Below, one piece after another: positions 1 through 11,053 of a DNA stretch of 64,000 bases. This DNA comes from Rhodosporidiobolus odoratus (Eukaryota > Basidiomycota > Microbotryomycetes > Sporidiobolales > Sporidiobolaceae). The stretch is from the NCBI GenBank assembly GCA_034387635.1, contig JAOANU010000002.1, forward strand, positions 124,001 through 188,000, in the 5' to 3' direction. The translations under genes and the position numbers were made by a program. Position 1 is the stretch's first letter, and every line of letters starts with the position of its first letter. The notes below the pieces were generated by a model. That model was not told where the DNA came from, searched no databases, and saw nothing but the letters and a program-made list of their open reading frames with translations.

Positions 1-1713
1 GGGTATTACCAGCCCCCTCCACCCCACTTCTCCCACGCGCCGTCCTATCCAGCTTCGCTCCGACCGTCAGCCCCCATCTTCGATCCGGCTTCGGGAGGTT
101 GGGCGTACCCACAACAGCAACAAGAGTACGCCTACAGCGAGGGATACGGCTCCGAGTCGAGTTATGGACAGCGTCCGCCGCCATCAGCGCAGTCATACGC
201 ACCTTCTTACCCTCCGCCGCAGAACATCCCCTCTTCCGCTTACGCGCCTCCTCCTTCGCAACCACCCATTCACGTCACGGCCTCTTCCCCTTACCCCCAA
301 GCTGCAACGTACGCCTATGGTACCCCTCAAGCGAACAACTACTCCCTTTCGACACAACCACCACCCCACGTTTATTCCCAGCAATCCCCCTACGACGCTG
401 TACCGTGGCGACAGTCGACCCCTCCTCATTCCCTTCCGTCTCCATCTCTGTCCACCAGCTCAGGCGCTTCTATGCACCGACCTCCGCACCCTGCGCATAC
501 CGCGAGCAGCGGTAGCGGCAGCGGTTACCTCATGCGTTTCGCAGACGGCGCCGTTGTCGCCCCAGGAGGCGCAGTAACAGTCCCTACTACGGGCGGCTCG
601 CGCTCTATCGGCTCTCTCAGCTCCACCTCGATCGCCTCGCTCAGTTCCCTCACTTCAGCACGTACCAATCCTAGTCGCTTCAATGGAGCTGGTGCCGGAA
701 GCAGTGCTCTCAGCGGTCGAAGGCTGAGCGCATCGACGACCCACTCGGTAGGGAGTATCTCGGCGATCTCTTCTGCGCAAGACGAATCGCCCGGGACGTC
801 GAGGAAGAGCCTGTCGGGAGCGAGCAGCAGTGCGGCAGTGAGTGAGAATGGGTCAGCTGCGGGTGGGAGTAGTGAGGAACGACGGAGAGGGAGGCAGATG
901 ACGCTTCTTGGACGGCAGTCGACGGGGAGCATGGCGGGAAGTGAGGGAGGAAAGGGAAAACAGAACGCGAGGGAGAAGGAGGAGGCGGAGGCGGATGATG
1001 CCAAGTTGCATCCGAGTTTGCAGACCAAGCCGGGCTGGACGGCCGATCAACCGCCAGCGGAAAGAGCGACCTCGTCGACGCAATCCGGGGGAGGTGAGAA
1101 ACCGGCAGACCTGTCCCATCCGAGCTTGCCTCATCCCGTCGCTCCGACGTCCTATCCTCAGCCTTCACAGCTTCAGTATCATGCGCCTCCGCAACCTGTC
1201 CAGCCGCCTCAGCAACATGCTTATCCCGCCTTCCCTGCCTATCCCGCGCCCATGTCTACCTCGATCGCCGCTCCGCCCAACTTCCCCCCTGCCCCTCCAC
1301 CACTATTCCCGTCCCATCCCGGCGCTCCCGCATGGGGCGCACCTCCGGCATCCGAAGCCTACGCACTCCACCATCCTGCCGACTTTGCTTCAATGTCTGG
1401 TCTCCCTCCTCCCACGGCGCCTTACTACCCCTCTCATCCACAACACGCACACCCACCTCCTCAGCCGTCAGTCCGACCAACCTGGCCGATACCAACACAT
1501 GCAGCCCCCGGCCCTCAACCCATAGCCTACCACCCCTCCGTCCCCCTTCAACAACAGCAATTTCAAGCTTTCGGTCCGCCTCCCTCAGCTCAGGATGATT
1601 TGATGACGATGCCGGATATAAGGCGTCCACCGCCGAGGACTCGACAGTTGTTTGATCCGAGTAAGCCTGGGGGTGGAGGGGGAGGGGGAGGGGGAGGGAA
1701 GGGGAGAAAGTGA
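1..1713 (+). CDS. 3' part of a Pro/Gln/Ser-rich protein (5' end outside window)
   Basis: The frame is open from base 1 to a TGA at 1711-1713, giving 570 residues with no start needed, so the gene enters from the left edge. Composition is extreme. The first 150 residues are rich in Pro, Tyr, Gln and Ser, a Ser/Ala/Gly-rich stretch follows, then a charged Glu/Lys segment (about 950-1010), then a second Pro/His/Tyr/Gln-rich stretch. The C-terminus reads RTRQLFDPSKP followed by about ten Gly and KGRK. No folded domain is visible. A tail with LFDP near the end after Pro/Gln-rich sequence is reminiscent of fungal R3H/SUZ-type RNA-binding proteins, but that is inference and the diagnostic domain would lie upstream of the window. 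It is convergent with the Rab gene that follows. Confidence 0.75.
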   Translation, partial: GYYQPPPPHFSHAPSYPASLRPSAPIFDPASGGWAYPQQQQEYAYSEGYGSESSYGQRPPPSAQSYAPSYPPPQNIPSSAYAPPPSQPPIHVTASSPYPQAATYAYGTPQANNYSLSTQPPPHVYSQQSPYDAVPWRQSTPPHSLPSPSLSTSSGASMHRPPHPAHTASSGSGSGYLMRFADGAVVAPGGAVTVPTTGGSRSIGSLSSTSIASLSSLTSARTNPSRFNGAGAGSSALSGRRLSASTTHSVGSISAISSAQDESPGTSRKSLSGASSSAAVSENGSAAGGSSEERRRGRQMTLLGRQSTGSMAGSEGGKGKQNAREKEEAEADDAKLHPSLQTKPGWTADQPPAERATSSTQSGGGEKPADLSHPSLPHPVAPTSYPQPSQLQYHAPPQPVQPPQQHAYPAFPAYPAPMSTSIAAPPNFPPAPPPLFPSHPGAPAWGAPPASEAYALHHPADFASMSGLPPPTAPYYPSHPQHAHPPPQPSVRPTWPIPTHAAPGPQPIAYHPSVPLQQQQFQAFGPPPSAQDDLMTMPDIRRPPPRTRQLFDPSKPGGGGGGGGGGKGRK

Positions 1714-2016
1714 TTCGTGCTGTTTCGGGAGAGGGGCGAGGGAAGGCAAGCTTGTATCGTCGGAGTGGGTGTTGGGAAGAGGGTGGAATCAGCATGGAGT
1801 TCTGCATATAGTCATCTTCGCGTCTGGGCTACGAGTGCCGGCTTTCATCGGCTGATGCTTGCCCAGATGAGCAGCCGCATCGTTTACTGCTCTCGCACCT
1901 ACAGCCAAGGTTCTGCACGAGCTTACTGCAAAATACAACAAACTTCTCCTGCGGCTCCTTCATAAAGGCTACAAGGCACTGCGTACAACGAGAAGTCCGA
2001 AATCTCGGACTTGGTA
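1714..2016. other. intergenic, convergent 3' ends
   Basis: This is the spacer between the stop of the Pro/Gln-rich gene and the stop of the Rab gene on the other strand. I see no coding signal, only the expected shared 3' UTR space. Confidence 0.6.
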
Positions 2017-2862
2017 TCAACAACATCGCCCACCTGTTGCTGCTGAGGCTGCTCCGCCTAGGTTTATTGACGGTAGAGCGGAGGAAGAGGCTTTCTTCAG
2101 TCGATTCGCGGCGAGGGAGGATTGTTGCTTGGTGTGCACGAGGCGGGTTAGGGTATTAAAGGCCTGACGAGGCGGGAAATGACTCGTCAGGAGAGAGAGA
2201 GGAAGAGTGGTAGGAATCGTAACCCGGCGCACCTCTTCTACTCCCTCACCGCTCTTTGCGCTCGTCTCGACATACCCCGCCAACCCCTCCTCTTCCGCCC
2301 ACTTCTCGGCCTCGACCCTGTCCACTTCCCTCTTCTCGGTCCCTCCATTCTGCTCGGTAATATCACCTTTGTTGCCCACCAGTAGTACGAGCAAGTCTTC
2401 CTCCCCCCATTGTCGTAGATCGGCGAGCCAGGTACGGCAGTTGCTGAAGGATTGGTGGGAGGTGAGGGAGAAGACGAGAAGGGCACCGCCGGCGCCGCGG
2501 TAGTAGGAGCGGGTGATGGCGCGAAAGTTCTCCTGCACAACACGGATTGTGTCAGCGTGCGAATAGAGCGGAGAGGCAAAGGCAGGAACGCACCTGTCCC
2601 GCCGTGTCCCAGATTTGCAGTTTCGTCTTTTTCCCCTTGTCCTCCCCTTCTGTCAACTCGACTATTCTCGATCCGAATTCGACGCCGATGGCTGTTGTTC
2701 GCCAGTGTAATCATCAGCACGCGCAGGATGAGTTGAGAGAGGGGGAAAAGTGAAGGGCGTACTTGGTTCACTGTGTTGCAGAAAGCGGTCGTCGGTGAGG
2801 CGGACTAGGAGAGACGATTTGCCGCACGCTGCGTCGCCCAGGAGGATTTGTTTCTGGATCTG
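2017..2862 (-). CDS. Rab-family small GTPase (Rab2/Rab4 subgroup), first exon not placed
   Basis: Membrane-traffic GTPase. Exons read on the minus strand: 2763-2862 (P-loop GDAACGKSS), 2594-2691 (switch [11 protein letters not shown], then WDTAGQ), 2233-2532 ([30 protein letters not shown]) and 2017-2163. Introns are 2692-2762, 2533-2593 and 2164-2232, all with GT and AG ends. The C-terminus is GGRCC, a double-cysteine prenylation motif for Rab geranylgeranylation. RSYYRGAxGALL and LQIWDTAGQ place it in the Rab2/4/14 group; I cannot choose firmly. The P-loop carries Ala-Ala-Cys where most Rabs have an x-G-V/T pattern. The initiator exon upstream of the AG at 2863 is not convincing: the nearest ATG is followed at once by a stop. 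The true 5' end therefore lies beyond 2862. Confidence 0.85.
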
Positions 2863-3538
2863 CAGGGGGCAACGCAGACTCAGCACGTGAGAATGGGGAC
2901 GGACGGGAGGAGTTGCTGAATGGAGACGGCGCTCGAAGACGTCGAACGGCTCAGGCAGTTCTGTGACTCGTCTCGGCAGCTATGAAGACATAGAGCAAGG
3001 GCCTGATGTACTCTTGCACCCTGCCCACGCTGTCACTGTCGTGGCTGAATCTCATCAATCGGAGATGGCCCACTCCGACTTCTCTGGCGGGCCCTGCACT
3101 CTTGTATATCAAGAAGTCAGACGCACATAGTCCCAAGATGCCATGCGAGAGGTATCTGCGTTGCGTCAATACGAATAGCCGGAACAAAGCAGTTGCAGAC
3201 GAAGCGAACCCGCCTCCGAGCCTCCTCCCTTCTTTTCGTCCTCCTCCTTTCGCGTGTCCCCCTGTGAGCTTCCGTAACTCGCCACAGTTGCCGACATCGC
3301 GCTCGCAAAGCATCTGACTCAGCCGTCGAGCGACTCCGTGAGTCTTTCGTCTTTTCCTTTGTTTTCTCCCCCGACCATTGTGGCACCGTCCTCTCCTGCC
3401 TGTGTAGCCTTCATGTTGAGCCCAGCCAAAGAGATGGCCAGCCATGTCGATGCGAGACTGATTTATCGCAAAGCAGCCCCTCAACCGACGCTCCCACAAA
3501 CCTGACAACGCTTTTCCTGGCCTGATAATCCCTTCAGC
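2863..3538. other. divergent intergenic region, Rab / C2H2 gene
   Basis: It probably contains the unplaced first exon and promoter of the Rab gene on the minus strand and the promoter of the C2H2 gene on the plus strand. Pyrimidine-rich stretches occur around 3220-3260 and 3340-3375. I see no other gene. Confidence 0.5.
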
Positions 3539-4661
3539 ATGGGCCACAACGGAGCCACTTGGTGGAGAGATGACTACGGATGGTATCGATGCGGATACTG
3601 CTCCGATCGCGACTTCCGCACAGAGGCTGCGGTGATTAAGCACCTCGAGAACAGCTCGTTGCATCACTACTGTACTTGTGCGTTCCCTTCGTTTGCCTGA
3701 CTCTTTCCTCTTTCACGCACATGAAGGCGCTTGACAATCATGATACAATAGCCTGTGACCGAGATTTCGACTCGCCCGCCGTCCTACGCTCGCACTATGC
3801 CAACTCGTCCCTCCACTCTTTTTGCACTCTTTGCGACACCCACTGGGACGACAAAAATGACCAACGCGGACACTACGACCGGGTACACTACCAATGCGAA
3901 GCCTGCACGTCCATCTTTGCCACCGAGCTTGGGCGCTACGAGCACGGCAGACAAGCGCATCCGTTTTGTGACGATCATCGGAGAGCTTTCAGGTCGCCAG
4001 CCAATCTACAAGCTGTGCGTGGCTGTCACCCTCATTCCTTACCAGCTGACTTCCTGGTAGCCTATCGCACTCAACTGACACTGTGCTTCTCGGCCCTATG
4101 CAGCATCGCAACTCGTCTCAGCACAAATCGGCCACAGTCGCTTGTCCCACTGGATGTGGTCGCTCTTTCATCAACAATGCGGCAGCAATCCTTCACCTAG
4201 AAGCCGGCTCCTGCACGTCGGGTCTGAACCGCGCTCGGATCAACTACTTCGTGCAGCAGCTTGACCGGCAAGGCACCTTTACCACTTCCTCCCAGCGTCT
4301 CCTCACGGCCCCTCCCGGCGGACCTGGGAGTGTCAGCCACGGTCAATGGGTCGCGAGCGAAGGCAGCTACGATGCCTACCTCGGGCGGTACCGCTGCGTG
4401 CTCTGCAACAACACGTTCACCGACCTTCGCGGGTTGAACCAGCATCTCCTCTCGCCCCGACACTCTTACGGCAACGGCGCTGCACCCGGGAGCGAAGACA
4501 AGCTCTACAAGTGTCCCAACGTGGCTTGCGCTAAAAAGTTTGCGACGCTGAGTGGGCTGGTGCAGCATGCTGAGGCGGGAGGGTGCGGAGTGATGAGGAT
4601 TAGGGGGGTGCAGCAGACCTTTGATAGTGTCATGGGAGGAATGAAGAGGCTTGCTTTGTGA
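3539..4661 (+). CDS. C2H2 zinc-finger protein, 319 aa
   Basis: Three exons: 3539-3677, 3752-4014 and 4104-4661, summing to 320 codons. The introns (3678-3751 and 4015-4103) have GTGCGT donors and AG acceptors. The protein is a chain of Cys/His fingers: CGYC...H, CTSC (made across the first splice junction), CTLC...H, CEAC...H, a PFC-DDH pair, CPTGC, YRCVLC...NQHLLSPRH, and a last YKCPNVAC...H. This family is expanded in fungi, and individual members are mostly uncharacterised nucleic-acid binders. The start is the first ATG after a pyrimidine-rich leader and gives MGHNGATWW. A decayed relative of exons 2-3 lies at about 41930-42680, with the intron at the same place. A nuclear DNA-binding role is inferred from the fingers only. 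Confidence 0.88.
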
Positions 4662-4964
4662 TGGTAGTCGTTGCTGGACGAACCGTGGCGCGGAGTGCAA
4701 CATGGCGTTTCCTTCGAGTCTTCCCGGTTTCGTTGAGGCCGCCTTGGTCCCACGCTCAGCGAGTCCCTTTGGAGCGCACGCACACTTTGGTGTGCGCCTG
4801 GTGTTAAAGAGCTGATCTCCGGCGCTTGTACCCCGTGGGATCCCCTCCCTTCTGGCGCGCCGTCTGGCCTCCGAGTCGTTTCCCGTCTTTTCCTTCTTTC
4901 TCTTGTCGAACTCCTTCAGAAGCTTGTCCAGCTACTTCCAGTCATACAGTCAGCCCTGCTCAAC
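4662..4964. other. intergenic, promoter of the SDR gene
   Basis: Tandem gene spacing. A CT-rich leader (about 4880-4915) precedes the ATG at 4965. No coding signal was seen. Confidence 0.5.
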
Positions 4965-6702
4965 ATGCCCGTAGTGTCGCTATCGCCCCTGCACTTCTCT
5001 GAAGGCATCTTTACGATCGACGTCGCAATCCGCTTCCTCAACGCAACTCTACTCAACCCAGCCTTGTACATACTACTCCCAGCAGGCGCAATCGCACACA
5101 CCACTGGTCTCTTCGCCGCCCGCTCACTGTCCGGCGCCGTCGATCACCTCAAGTCTGCCGATTGGCACCCCATTCTCGCTCAAAAGGAGGTCAAATGGGC
5201 AATCGGGATTTGGGCAGTTGGGTTGGCGCTCAAGATGAACGAGCAACTGAACCGGGCGGCGCGGAACAACTTGACGAGGTCGAAGAAGGAATGGAAGGCG
5301 GAGGAGGAGATTGTGCTGGTTACGGGAGGTAAGTCTTGCTGGGTCCTCTTCTTTGGCTGGAGGAAAGTACTCACGTCTTGCTCTATCAGGTGCCGGAGGT
5401 CTCGGCAGTGACGTCGTTAGCCGCCTCGCATGGCGGGGAGTTAAGGTGGTCGTTCTCGATATTGCCCCTCTCGCTGCCGATGCTCGTAAGTCCTACTCTA
5501 CTGTATCTTTCGCCCGATGCAGATTTAACGATTTCACTGGCTCGACGCAGCCGCCAGCGTCAAATACTACAAGGTCGACCTCGCGTCCAAGGACGCTGTG
5601 CAGGAGGCCGCGAAAAAGGTTATTGCCGAGGTGGGACACCCGTATGTACCTTCTAGGCCCTCGAATGAATTTCATAATACTGACACACAGTTCTGCCTTG
5701 TCACAGGACCGTTCTAATCAATATGGCTGGCATAGTGCGCGCCCAGACCATCCTCGACCTGTCGGCGCGCGACGTTGATCTGTGTGTTTTTCTCTCTCTG
5801 TACGTTCGCGTAGAAACCCGCCGATTGACCGAACGGTCTTCAGCACATATGACATCAACGTCAAGTCGCACTATTTCACTGTTCAGGCTTTCTTGCCGCA
5901 CATGATACAGGAAGGAAAGGGACATGTTGTGGTATGCTTTTTTGCGCCCTACCTCCGATGACTTCGCTTGACAACGTGCTACGCAGACGATCGCCTCTTC
6001 GGTTGCGTACATCCAGGCTGCTGTCGGCGTCTCCTGTACGTACAGCTCGATCCCGACCCCTTCTCCCGCTAACCCATACCTGCCGCAGACTGCTCCTCCA
6101 AAGCCGCCGCCCTGTCCTTCCACGAAGGTCTCACCGAGGAACTCCGACACTGCTACCAACCCGCCTCCAATGCCCGTGCCATCCGGACGAGCGTCATCTG
6201 CCCCGCCCACTTCAAGACGGGCATGTTTGCTGGCTTCGCCAATATTATTCCGGAGCCGCTGGCACCGAGTCTGGAGATAAGCACGGTGGCCAAGCTGGTC
6301 GAGGAGACCGTACTGAGTGGTGAGAGTCAGGTGAGCTCTCTCTTCTCATGCACCGTCGTAGAGCTCGACATGACAGCAGGTTTTGCCACACTGCCTATCT
6401 TGCAGCACATAATCGAGCCCTTCTACGCCAAGTGCACCCCCATCGGTCGTGGTCTACCGACATGGCTCTACGCTATCCTTCTTAGGTAAGTTTCTTTCCT
6501 TGCTTCGTATCTTGAATCGTGTCGCTGCGGGCATCTGCCGCCGGTTGTCCCTTCTTCCTGCTTTAAATGTCGCTCCTCCGAACCTTTCCGTTATCGGTTG
6601 CTGCCTCGCTTACTCACACCATTCCTCTGCATGCACAGAGGCGCAAAGGACGCGATGGGTCTCGTTCGAGCGACAAAAGCAAAGGAAGCCAGGGCGGATT
6701 AG
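4965..6702 (+). CDS. membrane-anchored short-chain dehydrogenase/reductase (SDR16C-like), 382 aa
   Basis: Nine exons: 4965-5328, 5390-5485, 5551-5641, 5707-5781, 5844-5931, 5987-6035, 6089-6330, 6406-6485 and 6639-6702 (1149 coding bases). The N-terminus has a hydrophobic segment (NPALYILLPAGAIAHTTGLF) and a second weaker one (WAIGIWAVGLAL) before the Rossmann fold. Cofactor motif is TGGAGGLG, with VVVLDI ending in Asp after beta-2, favouring NAD(H). Further motifs are NMAG, the catalytic Ser in IASSVAY and the YCSSK active site, where Tyr is split across the intron at 6036-6088. This order matches classical SDRs of the retinol-dehydrogenase-like (RDH10/DHRS/RDHE2) group, which are ER or lipid-droplet proteins acting on lipophilic alcohols, ketones or sterols. 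The substrate cannot be read from the sequence. Confidence 0.92.
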
Positions 6703-7160
6703 ACGCCTCTCTCTCGGCAAAAGCGGTCATTGCACGGGTGACGCAAGAGTGTAACTATCTGTAGGACGAGTGATGCAGTGCGTATACCTGCTTTCTGCTC
6801 GATGTCTTTGTCGCGTTTCCTGCTGAGTGTGCGAGACAGCCAGTCTTCCGCTTACAGTCAGAGACGGGAACCTAGCCGCAATCGCCGGCCTCTCCTCCTT
6901 GCCCTGCGCCCGCCGACGCCCGCCAAACCTCCGGCCGCACTAGCCTCATCCTTCCTCCACTCTCCCTAAGTCCTCTCTGATATCCGTGGATGGCCCGAAG
7001 TTTGGCTGTGCTTCTTCTACCTAGATCCGTCCGCCTTCACCTCCGCTTCCCTCTCTTCGTACTCGCACGCGCATTCTGCGTCACCAAATGTGCACTCGAC
7101 AAATCCAGGCCGCCAGCGGCTCGACCTTCTCAAGACCGCCAATCCCGCCTCCAGCTCGCC
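6703..7160. other. intergenic
   Basis: Spacer between the SDR stop and the next small gene. It is CT-rich near 6890-6970 and 7020-7060, as in other leaders here. Open frames in it look like noise. Confidence 0.5.
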
Positions 7161-7520
7161 ATGTCGAACGAGGGCTCTTCAGCCTGGGCTCGGAAGCAAA
7201 GTGATCGCGCCCGTGATGCTGGGAGACAAGTGCAAGAGGCTAGTGCGCGGCGCCGCGAGGAAGACCAGAAGAAAACTGGTGAGTCTATTTCACGCTGGGT
7301 CCGCTTGCGCTTTCCCCTTGCCAGCCCGACTCCATGCTGACTTCGCTCCTTGTATATCCTAGCTCGTATTCTCAGGGAGCAGCACGACCCGCAGCAGAGC
7401 CAGGATGAGCCGTTGAAAGGCTTTGTCGCGAGGGGAATAAATCGGTTTAAGCCTATAGCTAGGGAGGCGGCACACGCTGTTTTGAACGTGCTCCGCCCTT
7501 CTGGTGATCGGAAGGAGTAA
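7161..7520 (+). CDS. small basic hypothetical protein, 91 aa
   Basis: Two exons, 7161-7278 and 7363-7520, with a GTGAGT donor and CTAG acceptor; 92 codons including the TAA. The N-terminal half is Arg/Glu/Gln-rich and predicted helical (SDRARDAGRQVQEASARRRE). The second exon carries a short conserved-looking element, GINRFKPIAREAAHAVLNVL, that could be an amphipathic helix. No signal peptide, membrane segment or known domain is visible. I do not recognise the family. A possible degenerate echo of the second exon lies at about 7820-7914. Confidence 0.55.
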
Positions 7521-8487
7521 GGTGCGTCGACCGATATCTGTACTCTCCTGTGTGACCGGTTCAGTGACGGCTCGGGTGTCGTAAGGAAGCCTGGCCATAC
7601 GGAACAATTCGCCATCGGTACGAAGGTACAGCTGCAACACGACGTTCAATTTCAGCTGTATACGACTCTCCGACTCTGCGAGAGCTCGTCATCCGACGCC
7701 CGTTACCAGCAGCACCACGCAGGCTCGTCTGCAAGCAACGACTTCTCGCGGTGGCAGGTGCTGCTCGTGCCGTCCCTGCTTCACCAAGTTGACTTACCCG
7801 CTCTGTGCTCGCTGACAAAGACCAGCATAAGAATACTAGGCAGAAGATCGTGGAGAAGTGCAAGCCGGTGGTCAGGGAAGAACGTTGTGAAGGATGTGCT
7901 CAAGAAGGCTTGACCCGACATGTCAGGTAGCTCGATCATCCCCAGGGGCGAAATTCGGGTATGCTGACTCTTTGCACAATGCAGAGTGGCGATACGAGCG
8001 GGCGCATCGAGCAGCCTTGAAGAACCCCGATGAAACCCGGTGAGCTTTTCAGGATGTAGCATCTTGACGTCAGGCTGCGGCACCCGGCTCCTGGGGTACA
8101 ACTGCTTCTCTGCACAGACGTTGCGAGGCTACTCATTAGTCTGCGGCTGGCATGTCTGACTGCGAGCTCAAGATTCGTTGCGACGCCAGTTTTTTCTATA
8201 CCTATGAGCATCAGCGCAGGCGTATTCCTGCATGACGGTCTAGTTCTCGTCTGACTTCAGCGCTTCAGCCTGAACGCTAGCAGGCTTTGCTCAAGAAGGC
8301 GCGGAAAAAATCCCTGGTCTCGGTTCCACTAGCTACCTCCTCTTCGGCCGCTCCTCGGACTTTCCCCTCTTTCGCCCCCCTCATCGACCCCTCACGCTTG
8401 CTTCAGCTTCTGTCACTGCGTTACTAGTACTGCTAACGCTTTGCTTGCGACTTCCCGGCCCACCTTGCCTTCTTCTTCTTCGACGAC
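7521..8487. other. intergenic with a possible degenerate echo of the preceding small gene
   Basis: No intact gene is visible. Around 7850-7914 one frame gives QKIVEKCKPVVRE and, after a frame change, NVVKDVLKKA and a stop. This resembles the GINRFKPIAREAAHAVLNVL element of the preceding gene. A 13-base piece (TGCTCAAGAAGGC) recurs near 7904 and 8286. The last 150 bases are pyrimidine-rich and are probably the promoter of the gene at 8488. Confidence 0.35.
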
Positions 8488-9362
8488 ATGTTCGGCGGGC
8501 GTCACAGACTTGCGCAGCGTCGTCTGCAACCGCGTGCGTTTATCTCTTCTCTATCTGAGTTTACACGTATGCCAGGGTACGCGGGGTCAGTGACGAATGC
8601 TATACATCTCTGCAGAGATCGACGCGCAACGCAAGCAAGAGTTGGACAAAATGCTGGGGATTCATCCCGATTTCCGAGATGTGCTGACGGGACGTATTAA
8701 GCTGTTTGTCGAGAAGGTGGACAAGAGCTCGAAGTTTCCTCATGTGCCGGGGGCGGAGATACCCTGGCAAGGACGAGTTGAGGTTCCCCGCAGGAAATGT
8801 GAGTACTTGCTTTTCCGGCTCCAGATTGAGGTCCCCCCTCGCCATTGACCATTGTTTGGTTCATGATTACGCAGACAGCAACGACCCGCCGCATGTATCA
8901 GTCTGGAATGCTGCCATTCTGCTGCCCGGTGAAAAAGCGGATTCCTTGATGCCAATGATCAGCTTGCCCGCCTTTCCTTCTCCTCATTCCAAGCAGCCCA
9001 AGGACACTGTATACGTCGACATCAGGTCAAGTAAGCACCCTCGCAGGATCTGCTGTCAAAGCCTGACCTTTTTGCACCAAACAGTTTCGAAGGCGCTGGA
9101 AACCGCTGCCAAGGACGATGTATGGCTGTTCAAGGACTGTGAGGAAAATGCTCAAGGAATGTTGGACAAGGCCACATGGCAGTTGTCAAATAAAGCTGGC
9201 GGGCCCACGATCATCCTAACTTTCCTGATGGAAGACAAGCGTGAGCAGTTTTCTATATTCTCCTGCTAGATAGATCATGGTCCTGACACCAGGCTCTTCT
9301 TGTATACAGCTTCTTCGAAGACATTAGAACCCCGAGCTGTACCAAATGCGTTCATATTCTGA
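8488..9362 (+). CDS. unrecognised protein, 197 aa
   Basis: Five exons: 8488-8533, 8616-8798, 8875-9030, 9085-9240 and 9310-9362 (594 coding bases). Donors are GTGCGT, GTGAGT, GTAAGC and GTGAGC, all with AG acceptors, and all phases agree, which is the main support for a real gene. The protein is soluble and mixed alpha/beta in composition, with segments such as DFRDVLTGRIKLFVEKV, PPHVSVWNAAILLPGEKAD and AGGPTIILTFLMEDK. It has no signal peptide, no membrane span and no recognised motif. It sits head-to-tail with a second unrecognised gene (9792-11053), perhaps a lineage-restricted pair; there is no direct evidence that they work together. Confidence 0.6.
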
Positions 9363-9791
9363 GTCTGCAGGGCATCTGCAACGTCAAAAGGCGGCGGATT
9401 TGAGCAGGACCCCCTTGTCTCCACGGTCAGCAACATGCTTCCCACTTTCACTGTCTGGGTAGTTGCTACGTCGAAGCTCCGACGCCGCCGGCTACGGTCA
9501 TGCTGCTGCCTTCAGGAGAGAACGGAATCCACCGGTAGCTGACCTTCGCAAGTCGGTCTCGCTATAACGGGTTTGCGTGTCCCTCCCCACGTCCTGCTTT
9601 GTGGTGGGCCTACTACGAGCGCCCCATGAGTACATCAAATCAGGAAAAGTGTCAGGGGCAAGTCCCGAGGCAGTGCTCCGCGGATCACTCGCCTCCTTTT
9701 CTTGAGCCAAAGCGCTTGACGGAAAGAGTACCAGTCTCCGAATCTTCTACGCTCCCAGCCTTACCTATCTCTTGACCAGCTGGTCGCTAGC
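9363..9791. other. intergenic
   Basis: Spacer between two unrecognised genes. Nothing was seen beyond a likely promoter for the gene at 9792. Confidence 0.5.
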
Positions 9792-11053
9792 ATGTCTGAT
9801 CCACGCCATACGTCCGACGGGCAGCGGTTGCGCAACAACAGGATTCACCCTTCAGGCTTCCGAGCCGGTCAGCAACTTCGTGGGGGCTCTTTGCCCAATG
9901 CTCAAGAGCGAATGCGCCGGCGAGAGCAACATGAGGCTCGAGGCCAGCAAGTCATTGCCCAATCGGTCGCCGCACGCGCAGCAGAGGGTACCGAGCAGCC
10001 AAAGGAGCAAGATAGAAAGGCGGGCGCACCGCAAGTAGAAGGCCTACTCACCGAGGAACGACAATTCAGACAGTACTTGTTGGACCGGAGCGAGTACACT
10101 AAGCAGCCGGCGGAAAATGGACGTCCTGGAGCGCGCAATGGTATGTCCGGTTTTGACATGATTGTGGTCGAGCGGCTCTTGACCTTGGGTCTGCCAGTTA
10201 TATCTACCCGTCCACTCCTTCATCCTGGCAGTCCTGAATACCAGCACGTCGTCGAGGAACGAATCCGCTACTTCCTTACCTGCTTTTCAAGCTACAATCC
10301 TGTCTTTCGAGGTTGTGCAGCAAGCCAGATCGAATTCTCCGGTATGCTTTACTCTACTCATGCTCCCCACTCTCCTGACTGCACTGACCTGTTCTTTTCT
10401 CAGTCATACAACCTGTGCCCACAATGGACGGCTTGTCCGAGATTGTCTGCCACACGGACGGTGTGTGGATGCCTGTCAAGGCCCACAGACTCAACGGCCA
10501 GCGCACCAATCGATCGGTACCTAGGATGTGGGGCTTATCACTGCCTGACATCCATCTCCTTACCCCGGAACGCCGGGGTGGACCGGAACAGGAAAAGTAT
10601 TTTTGCGATATCTCAGGCATGAGGAACGGAGGTGAGTACGTTGCCTCCTCTGTGGTAGTCTACAAGCTAAATCGGAATGCTTCAGTCCCACTCGATCACT
10701 CGCTCTGATCCTTCTGAGTCTGAAGAGATACCCTGACATCATTTCTTTCTTTTTCTACAGGCAAGCAGCCATACCGAGGTTGGGCACCCGATGAATGGAC
10801 TTTCTCCAATCGAGAAGGTGTAGCTGCCAGGACCAGATGGATGGAGGATATTGGCTACCTCCACAAGACGATACAGACCCGCTGGGTTCTGCAGGGGGAA
10901 GATCTCGAAGGAATTAGTGTGACATTCAGGCAGAGGAGCAGCTTTGAAGCGATGCGGCGGGACGTGAAGAAGGCAACTCCTGCGTCGATGCCGGAGCTGC
11001 CTACCACCTTCGAGTTGGGCAAGACTAGGAGGCATGTGCGGGTTATCAAGTAG
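9792..11053 (+). CDS. unrecognised protein, 356 aa
   Basis: Three exons: 9792-10341, 10404-10631 and 10761-11053 (357 codons with stop). The introns are short with GTATGC and GTGAGT donors, and phases agree. The N-terminal 110 residues are Arg/Gln/Glu-rich and helical (NAQERMRRREQHEARGQQ). The centre and C-terminus look like a folded domain rich in Trp and Arg (DGVWMPVKAHRLNG, PRMWGLSLPDIHLL, YRGWAPDEW, RWMEDIGYLHKTIQTRW). No catalytic signature, membrane span or targeting signal was recognised. The function is unknown; the splice structure and absence of stops support a genuine gene. Confidence 0.62.

Noticed and set aside
2970..2990. ATG near 2982 on the minus strand as the Rab start
   Set aside because: It is followed after two codons by TAG, so it cannot be the initiator unless splicing intervenes immediately.
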